Assembly: GCA_035253505.1 (NCBI GenBank)
Contig: DATFCC010000294.1
Span: forward strand, 1 to 13,425
Source of the DNA: AWTP1-13 sp035253505
GTDB lineage: Bacteria > Pseudomonadota > Alphaproteobacteria > Rhizobiales > Hyphomicrobiaceae
Direction of reading: 5' to 3'
DNA: 13,425 bases
Shown here: in pieces, positions 13,406 through 13,425 of the stretch
How the letters are laid out: each line of letters opens with the position of its first letter
Position numbering within the stretch: the stretch's first letter is position 1
Program-made: the position numbers and the translations under genes
Notes under the pieces: generated by a model
Seen by the model: only the letters and a program-made list of their open reading frames with translations
Databases searched by the model: none
Told to the model about the DNA's origin: nothing

Positions 13406-13425
13406 CCGGGTCGCCTCGCGAAAAC

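Overview
The window is a piece of a high-GC Gram-negative chromosome, most likely an alphaproteobacterium. Evidence for this is the GC-rich third codon positions, the C-terminal half of a small secreted Tyr-rich protein that resembles many rhizobial and related proteins, a PAS domain of the type common in that class, and an aspartate aminotransferase whose N-terminus looks alphaproteobacterial. I cannot fix the order or genus. I see no rRNA, tRNA, CRISPR array, insertion sequence or phage gene, so this reads as ordinary chromosome rather than an island.

Layout, left to right. A cut-off antibiotic-biosynthesis-monooxygenase-like gene (-) faces away from a Tyr-rich secreted protein (+). An EamA/DMT exporter (-) follows, then a small two-helix membrane protein (+). 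A Cys-rich secreted protein and a membrane-anchored patatin-like lipase (+) form a probable two-gene unit. Next come an XRE regulator (-), a GNAT-like protein (+) that overlaps tail to tail with a PAS-domain protein (-), and a 70-residue DUF4177-like protein (+). galU (-) and galE (+) are divergent neighbours. After them come a small membrane protein, a secreted lytic murein transglycosylase (+), a glutathione S-transferase (-) and an aspartate/aromatic-type aminotransferase (+) with a clear hairpin behind it.

The genes alternate in direction, so most are single-gene units with their own divergent promoter regions and very tight convergent ends. The one clear metabolic pair is galU/galE, which makes and interconverts UDP-glucose and UDP-galactose for surface polysaccharide. 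The transglycosylase, the membrane lipase and the small secreted proteins also act at the envelope, but nothing shows that they form one pathway.

The most unusual item is the 93-residue secreted protein at 2205-2486, with a run of five cysteines spaced exactly four residues apart. It lies 54 bases upstream of a seven-helix patatin-like protein whose nucleophile elbow has Ser in place of the first Gly. Several inverted repeats in divergent promoter regions (8468-8499, 12042-12070) and a 10-bp leader hairpin before galU are the best regulatory candidates.
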